Positions 57,083 through 64,000 of a DNA stretch of 64,000 bases are shown here, piece by piece. The notes beneath the pieces were generated by a model, which was not told the origin of the DNA, did not search any database, and saw only the letters and a list, made by a program, of their open reading frames with translations. The translations under genes and the position numbers were made by a program. The stretch covers positions 15,290,647-15,354,646 of the forward strand of contig NC_088649.1 of assembly GCF_964019385.1 (NCBI RefSeq), given 5' to 3'. Source of the stretch: Sycon ciliatum (taxonomy: Eukaryota; Porifera; Calcarea; Leucosolenida; Sycettidae). Position 1 is the first letter of the stretch, and every line of letters starts with the position of its first letter.

Positions 57083-57247
57083 ATGATGAGTTCGACTCCC
57101 TACTGGACTTCTGACTGTTTATAGGACAATGGCTGCCTATTGAGTAAAACATCTATTTGTCTCTCAGTCTTTTTGTCTGTCCATTTTTGTGTCTGGCTGA
57201 TTTACTCTCCTGTTTTCTTTCCCCTCGGTGTGTGATATGCGATGCAG

Positions 57248-57328
57248 TTGTGTGCACGAATCCCTGGGTGAAAAAGAACAAAGAATGTGAATGTAAACCC
57301 AGACTAGATGGACCTAAGTGCACAGAAG
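57248..57328 (+). CDS. EGF-like exon E2, copy 2
   Basis: Identical in protein sequence and splice sites to 48428-48508. Four-cysteine partial EGF-like repeat, phase 1-1. Confidence 0.82.
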
Positions 57329-57667
57329 GTAAGGGCTAAATAAACAGCTGTAATATAATATAAGGGGAAAAGAAAGATGCTGTCATTTTAGGCCGCGTGT
57401 CAACAAGTGTATGACCCATGGGTATATTTACAATTTCTAGAATCATACTCATCATTGTAAGGAAAATATTTCTCTCTTATCTCGGTGGAGCAAACTCTAA
57501 CCTCCAACCTTTTTTGTGCTATTTACGTGCAATAATAGATACCATATAATTGATTATATGGGTATGAGTTGGTGATACTAACTTCTGTAGGGTCTGATAT
57601 TGTATGGTGGTCTGTTCCTATCTGTGTGTTTTGGGAAATACGTGAATGCACCCAATCTCTACTGCAG

Positions 57668-57754
57668 TATGCCATTGCTTGAATCATGGGAAGTGCGCTG
57701 AAGACGGTACCTGCGTCTGCCAGAAAGGTTTCCATGGAGACCTGTGTCAGCAGA
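57668..57754 (+). CDS. EGF-like exon E3, copy 2
   Basis: Same residues as 48848-48934, phase 1-1, six cysteines. Confidence 0.9.
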
Positions 57755-57811
57755 GTAAGTAACTTCTGAATGAAGTGTATAATTATGTATGTTTCTTTGA
57801 AACACATGCAG

Positions 57812-57850
57812 CTGCGAAATGTGAAAATTATGCTTCCAGCCCCTGTGTTC
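57812..57850 (+). CDS. Chimeric exon at the duplication junction
   Basis: 39 bp, phase 1-1, reads AAKCENYASSPCV. The first ~23 bases come from exon E4 (compare 48992-49014) and the last 15 from the end of the signal-peptide exon (compare 39860-39874), including its GTAAGT donor. GCT is shared by both parents at the breakpoint. The new exon keeps frame and would link copy 2 to exon A3. Confidence 0.72.
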
Positions 57851-60061
57851 GTAAGTTGTCACAATGTACAGCTTGTACCCAACATCTTGATCAGGTCTGA
57901 CCTCTACTCCTGACCTGGCCTTGGTGGCACTATGATAAGTTTGAATCCGGTGAACACTGCATTTTTGCTTTTGCCTTCGGGGCCTGACGAGCCAAATTGC
58001 AATGATAGAGTGTAGTACGGCACGCTATTATTCATGGGTCTGTGTTCTTCATGCAAGTGCTTGCAGCGGCAGTGGCAACCCAGCCGATTTGCTTGCCCCA
58101 GGCGCTGCTACGTCTGAATTTCCCGCTTTTTCGTCAGTTGCCATGGAAAAAATTCACGATTCAGACGCTGACGCGCTATTTCTGACATAGTGCGATCGGG
58201 GCCTGATCCCTTGCCACATCTGCCAAAACGTCTAAGGACAGAGAATAAGAGATCGAGGCAAGGTGTTCAAAATTGCGTCAGGTAGGCCATGGCAAAATGT
58301 ATGGAGAAGCAGATCCCGGACCCAGATTCAAACTGTGGACAGTCTCAATCCGGCCTAAAATTTGACTTTCCAGCGGGACTATCGTGTATGAATGGACTGC
58401 ATTGGAGTATGCATTTATGTATTTGCCGTGGAGTATTCCAGTAATAGTACCCTGGATATGCCTCCCTGTTGGCTTCAAATAATGGTGGAATAAGGCCTAC
58501 ATTTGCTGCGATTCGAGTTTCATGTTTGTGCGATCATCCATATTGGCAAAACCATTCTACATCGGCTAATGGGTCCACTTTTCTTCATTTTGGTGACGCA
58601 AAGTTATTTTAAGTACAGCCCTTGGATAGTCCATATATTATGGAACATTTCCTGAAACACTGCAGGAGACTGATGGTTGGGTAATCGTGGTCGGTTTGAA
58701 TAGCAGTTTTCTATCATATAATTATACTTTTTCGTTTCGTGAAAATTATTGATAATGCCGGATGGCCCCTTAAAGTGTTCTCTCAAATTTTGTATCTGAG
58801 CCCGAGTGTATGTCTTATCGGAGCATGTGCCTGGTGAGTTGCACAGTACCTGATTGTGTTCTGAATATGCACTGTGTTGTGTTCAGCTCTCAAGACCATC
58901 TGCCCAGGCACAGATAAGGCAATGTACTCCTGGATGGCTCTCGCTGGCTTGCCGGTTCATCCGCACGCTAACGAGCCCAGCCTCACGGAAAAGGCCAATC
59001 TGACGCAAGCCCGCCGTTTATGCCAGCGTCGAGGATACGACGTGATCGAATATAGCGCCTTCATCAACCCGACCAAGGGCGTGCGCGGCTGCATGGAAGC
59101 ATTGCTCCGAAAGATGATGGCGAGCACTTACGGCAGCACTATCACCGTATGGACGTCGTACGTGCACAGAGGGGATCATGTCATTTACAAGCAGGACAAG
59201 AACAACCATAGGCAAGCGGTATTTGACCGGGCTGGAACAACCCTTAATGACGTCATTTGCGAAGGTAGGCTGTTGCCTTTTTAGCCACATGGGGGAAAGC
59301 TCAGGGCAGCAGGGCAAGCAGTGAAAGCACAGGGTAGGGACATTAACAGGGTAGGAGGCATGACCGCAGAGAAATAAACAACAGCATGTGTGCCTCACAA
59401 CCCGGGCTCCCCGCTCTAATGGGCGACTTACTGTTGTAGGTCGTACCGGCGACAAAACATGGGTAACCAGTGAAGGAACTATCCCCATTCCATTTTATGT
59501 ACAGAGTGAAATGCCATCGCATGGACTATCCTGTCCCATTGGAAAAACTCGGACAAGAATTCTGAATTCCGCGGCAAATAAAATCCGCGGGGAAAAGAGG
59601 GTAATTCTGCGCCACTTTCTGCAGTAACATCAAAAATCTGCGGCATTTTCTGCATGTTTTTCATCCTCCTTGTAAAGGATATGCAGAAAGGAGTACTTTT
59701 TGTACTATCCTTTGCTTTTTTTACTTTCCTTTTTCCACCAACTGATTAGGAGTGAAGAATCTTGGAGAGACCTTCACTCGCCTTGACTGGCAAGAGCAAT
59801 GTGTTCAAACAGATCCCAAAGTAGCTTTTCTGCAGCTTTCTCATCAGTAATTTACCTGCAAAATTCAGATTCCGGGGGACCGCCGGCAAAGTTGGACATT
59901 GCCCAGCTCTTGCGATCTGCCCCATACAAATTTGGCCAACAGTGGTCTGTGAACCATTCACGCCGGTGATCGCCGGTGCCGGGAGCCAGACTTTGTCAAC
60001 ATTTCAAACCAAGACTCATCCTAAATTTTCCTAAATTGAAGCTAAAGATGAGGTCCATTCG
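57836..60061. repeat. Segmental duplication block alpha, copy 3
   Basis: Near-identical to 39860-42482, without the hammerhead-bearing insertion and with a few small indels. After 60061 similarity to copy 1 stops abruptly. Confidence 0.93.
58887..59264 (+). CDS. Module A exon, copy 3 (A3)
   Basis: 126 aa, phase 1-1, same splice sites as A1. A few substitutions cluster in the second half (SYVHRGDHVIYKQ versus SHVYRGEHVLFKQ). Cysteines are conserved. No stops, so it is probably functional. Confidence 0.78.
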
Positions 60062-60400
60062 CCATTCTTGTAGTCGTTTCAAGGTGGCGAATTAATTCAG
60101 CATATCAACCCATCCTTCTCGGATGATCTGCATGACTGTTGTGCAACTTTCGAGACAAATACAATTGAAAGAAGTAAAGAAATACAAAGGATACATAGAC
60201 AAGCTCATGTGACTTCCCAGCCCCATGTCTTCCCAGCCCCATGCCTGCAAATATTGACCGATACCTTAACCTGGCTCGGAATAAAGAAAAACAATTGCAC
60301 TGACTTATCGGGTTGCATTGAGATAGATTTCAGTGCACCCTTTATTCATATTGCGTATATGTATTTTCTACCCACCACTGGATGTGCCCTTGTCTTGCAG
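59265..60400. other. Intron between A3 and B3
   Basis: Left part copies 41687-42482 and right part copies 51834-52005. Between them, 60062-60228 matches neither. A 16-bp motif CTTCCCAGCCCCATG is doubled at about 60213-60243. The MITEs present in copy 1's intron are absent. Confidence 0.75.
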
Positions 60401-61490
60401 CCAAGTGGCTTCACGCCAACAACTCAGCATATACCGCAGCAACCCCAGCATCCAGACGTATTGTCACTGAGCCATTCGCAGAGGAGGCATGTCAACAGTA
60501 CGGACTTCAGCTCGTAACCGAAGACTGGCTGCGAGCACATGGCGATGTATTAAGAGAGCGCGGGCTCGAGAGGTTGGCTCTGAAGCATGAACGTGACCAA
60601 GCCGCTTACCACGTCAAGGCAATCCGGGTCGATGGTGATTCCCTTTACAGAACCGTAACATTTAGCGAGAACAATCAAGAGTTTCACCACACCAGAAGCA
60701 ATGACAGAGCCCAAATCCTCTGTGTCGGTAAGTGAGATCATGATAAGTGTAACGTAGTAGTGTAGCGCTAGTCCGGGTCAGCAGCGCTGTATTTCGTATG
60801 TGTATTTCGTATGTGTGTGTGTATGTGTGTATGTGTGTATGTGTGTGTATGTGTGTGTGTGTGTGTTTTTTTGGTTTGAATTTGTATTCTTTATTCTCAC
60901 GATGGCCCCATCGCCAAAAAGAGATACATTTATGAGAAGGTGAGATTGTGGGTTATGCAGTTGGAAAGTGATTTACATTACTTTGAATTTGGTTATACTG
61001 TACGTTGAAATCCGCTGAGAGTTAAGTGGCCATGGAGCGCTGGCCGTACAGCCATGAGCACTGCTGGTCTTTGCTGACAGTTCTCTGATAAGACGGACGA
61101 CTGGTGTGTACGACTGACTTTTCAGCAGGGCTGCAACAGGTAGGTGTTTGGTCGGGCAACGAGTTCGGGTATTTTTATCCGGGTAGCACGGATACCCTAT
61201 CAGGCACTTGCACTACATAAGAAAGTGTACAGTTAGCAGGTAGCCATGCTTTTAGCATGCATTGTTGTGGCAAACAAATTCACGGTTCGCGCGAGACGCG
61301 GCTGGAAGCCCAGTTTTCCGTATCCGTAGGAACGCCACCACCCTTCAAGGAAACCCTTCTACAACACAATAATAGTTATTCTTAGTTATAATTATCCACT
61401 GAATAAAGACCCCCATTGATTTGTGACCACAGATTGGTCATAAAAACGAATCAGAAAAATAAAAACTGTTAATAAAAACTTCTCAGCACT
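60229..61490. repeat. Segmental duplication block gamma, copy 3
   Basis: Near-identical to 51834-53095. 61491-61738 and about 61838-62140 are additional sequence not in copy 2. Confidence 0.92.
60401..60727 (+). CDS. Module B exon, copy 3 (B3)
   Basis: 109 aa, phase 1-1; acceptor GTCTTGCAG, donor GGTAAGTG. Residues as in B2 except for a few changes (for example NGGS to DGDS). No stops. Downstream EGF-like exons would lie beyond the window. Confidence 0.8.
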
Positions 61491-62428
61491 ATACAAGTAC
61501 AACCATTCAGCGCAATAAAAACGGCTCAGCAAACTGAATAGGTCTGGGGATGAATCCAGCAGAAATCACACATTGCCACAAAATGAAACGCTGAGGAGAA
61601 AAAAGTGCAAATTAAAAAAAAACCTTTTTAGGATTCAGAGGGCAATGTCTTCTTCATCTCAGCTTTTCCCCCGCTCTTTTTTAGCTGCAAGGAGAGCTTT
61701 TTCTTCTTACGCTGCAAGGTTACATTGAAAGTAACATTGTAAGTTGACATCAGATTTCTTTTTTGGATCCACTAAGGTGTGACTTTGCTATTGCCTCTGT
61801 GTGTGGGTGCATGGCAACCCACGCATGTCTTACGCAGGTATGACTTTTTCTTTGCAACCAATTGTCACCCCATCCCCATTAGCCAACCCAGTCAATTTCA
61901 CCTTTGCTGTGAGTAAAACCGCTTGAAATGTGCTTGGATCCATACAAAAACTGGATCCAAGTGCATCCAGTTTTTGAATTTTTGAAATTGTTGCTATGCT
62001 GTGACGTAGCACTTTCAAGCCCTGGTGGGAATTGAAACTTCAATCTTTCGTCGTCATAAGTGCACACTGGTCAAGCGTTGTGGCATTTGTGAGGCACTGC
62101 TCTGCCGCTAACATCGTCAGCGTGGAAGAACTGCCAGTGGAATCCTGGTGGGATTTCGGATGCCAACACTCCTTTTGCTTGGTGGATTCTTTCGTGGGCA
62201 GTGTTTTTTTGTAACGTAAAATTTTGCAGTATTCTTTTCTTTCCTGTTCATTTTCAGTCGTTGTCACTGTCAGGTTGTTGTTACAGTACAGCAGTTGTCC
62301 GTTCTACTCCATTGTTTCATCTGTTTTGCCATTGCTGCTAGCTGATTCTCTTTATTTGCCACTGCCCCTCATAGTACCCATGCTTGGGTGGAGGGCGGCG
62401 TGACCCGTTTAGGGTAGCTGTATCATAG

Positions 62429-62481
<53 letters not shown>

Positions 62482-62783
62482 CGTGCGCGTGTGTGTGTAT
62501 GTATGTGCACGGGTGTGTGGTCACAAAGAACGTGACTAGTTCGTCCAGAATTCAATTAACATGCATGATGACGTAGGTAAAGAGGAAGCACAGCGAGCGT
62601 TCCTGGTACGTACGTCGTCACTTTGACGGGGTGTGTCAAGCCAGCGCCAGGCATTCAGCCGTAACACATGACAAAGCCTCAGCTCGCCTCTCTCAGCAAA
62701 ATGATCACGATAAACAAGCATTGTGAACGGTTCTCAGCCTTTAAGAGGGTTCGAGTCGATCTAAAAATAGTTTCCTGGTAACT

Positions 62784-62885
<102 letters not shown>

Positions 62886-63228
62886 AAGCGTGCGCGTGTT
62901 TGATAACCTGAGTACACTCATTTTAGAGAAGGTGAAGAACACTAACAAGATAACGGGAAAACAGCAGAGATCTGCCAGATGTATTTGAATTTTATTATTT
63001 AAAAGGATTTCCCAAAGGCTTTGGGCTTGTTGAAATGAAAACTTTGGCTGCGTTGGTTTTTAGCTACCTGGTAGAGTAGAGTAGAGTCACACAACTTGAA
63101 TGCTACTGTGCTCACATGATCAGAAGTCTTCTCTGGAATAATAGCCCCCCCCCCGTCCCACACCCTGTAATGACCGTTTTAAAAAAAATGCAGAATTTTG
63201 AAACTTTTCTGTGGCTCTTAAAGGGTTA

Positions 63229-64000
63229 AAGGGAAGTATACCCTGAATCCTAAATCAATTTTTCACCAGTTGTAGTCTTCGGGGTGCTCTGGGTCGAATG
63301 GTCTTGGTCCGAGGAAGCTGAGACGCTCCCTTCCTCCTTTATTTCCAATCGAATTCACGCACTTCCAACAAAACTGGGTGAGTGCGCCCTACTAGATGGG
63401 GATTCTAAAAGCGCGGATGACCGCAATTAGCCCATATGTTGTAGTCTTTTGGGCGCTGAGTAGACTGGTTTTGGTCCGAAAAGGCTGCGGTGCAGCGTTC
63501 GGCCCGTAGGTTCTGGTCAGACTGGTTGCCTGACGAAAAAAGAAAAGGGTCCAGAATTTGGAATTGCAATCAACGTCAAATTCCTTCACCTTGGGGATCG
63601 CCAACACCTTGCAACCATGCATATGAGTTTTGTTGTTGTCCGTGGCCAAATTAGCTCCTCGATATCGAGATGAAAAAATCAGTGAATATCAGCGTCAATG
63701 GCGTATCAGCGTCAAACTCCTGTTTGGAGCAGAAACGCATGGTATTGCAGCTCTGGCGGCAAGTTACTATGGAGATTCGGATTATAATCACAGGATTTTT
63801 TTCGTTTCTGACCAGGCCCTTAGCAAAAAACGTTATGTTGTAATGGTATTACCGCAAGGGGGAAAATACCGGGATCTGGGTTCGACCTTTAGCAAGATGC
63901 ATGCTATCTTTAGTATGCTGTTGCCACGAGAATAGCTTTTATTTCGTGCGGTTCAACCATTTATGTCATCATATACGCGATACAAGGTGAAATGGGTACA
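63229..64000. repeat. Segmental duplication block epsilon, copy 3
   Basis: Homologous to 45591-46375 of copy 1 and absent from copy 2, so copy 3 cannot be a simple copy of copy 2. Confidence 0.88.

Larger units (their letters stand above)
54566..57834. repeat. Segmental duplication block beta, copy 2
   Basis: Homologous to 46430-49014. Ends at the junction with block alpha copy 3, inside an exon. Confidence 0.92.

Overview
The window reads as genomic DNA of an invertebrate animal, probably an early-branching one such as a sponge; the species cannot be named from sequence alone. Reasons: a BEL/Pao LTR retrotransposon (known only from animals), a Penelope-like element with a GIY-YIG domain, several hAT, PIF/Harbinger and TA-inserting DNA elements, and a host gene made of short symmetric phase 1-1 exons, including EGF-like ones, with GT-AG introns. 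There are no bacterial-type genes or operons.

Layout. 1-2200: inverted-repeat and minisatellite-rich DNA. 2239-5291: a hAT-type transposase gene broken by two one-base shifts, with a right terminus. 6215-13690: a 7.5-kb element with about 690-bp terminal inverted repeats and a 7-bp target duplication but no recognisable transposase; a hAT-type MITE sits inside it. 13882-22509: a complete BEL/Pao element with LTRs, a 5-bp target duplication and an intact 2017-codon polyprotein; its 3' LTR carries a 512-bp TA-flanked MITE. 22907-26349: two 5'-truncated Penelope-like copies head to head. 27083-28605: a nested cluster of PIF/Harbinger-like and TA-flanked MITEs. 28710-32569: a TA-flanked element with unfamiliar cysteine-rich, broken reading frames. 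32570-39500: dispersed repeats and no convincing gene.

39745-64000 holds the only convincing host gene(s). A signal-peptide exon is followed by a tandem array of phase 1-1 exon modules: two cysteine-containing modules (A, about 126-131 aa; B, about 109-111 aa), perhaps remotely C-type-lectin-like, and short EGF-like exons. The order A-B-EGF-EGF-EGF is repeated, with a third partial copy running off the window. The repeats come from recent segmental duplications that also copied introns. One junction falls inside an exon and gives a new 39-bp in-frame chimeric exon. Copy 3 is a mosaic of copies 1 and 2.

The most unexpected small feature is a complete type I hammerhead ribozyme fold at about 40851-40920. 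It lies in a roughly 351-bp insertion flanked by 12-bp direct repeats in the first intron of the modular gene, and the insertion is absent from the duplicated copy of that intron. No experimental data or database searches support these calls; splice sites and domain assignments come from reading the sequence.
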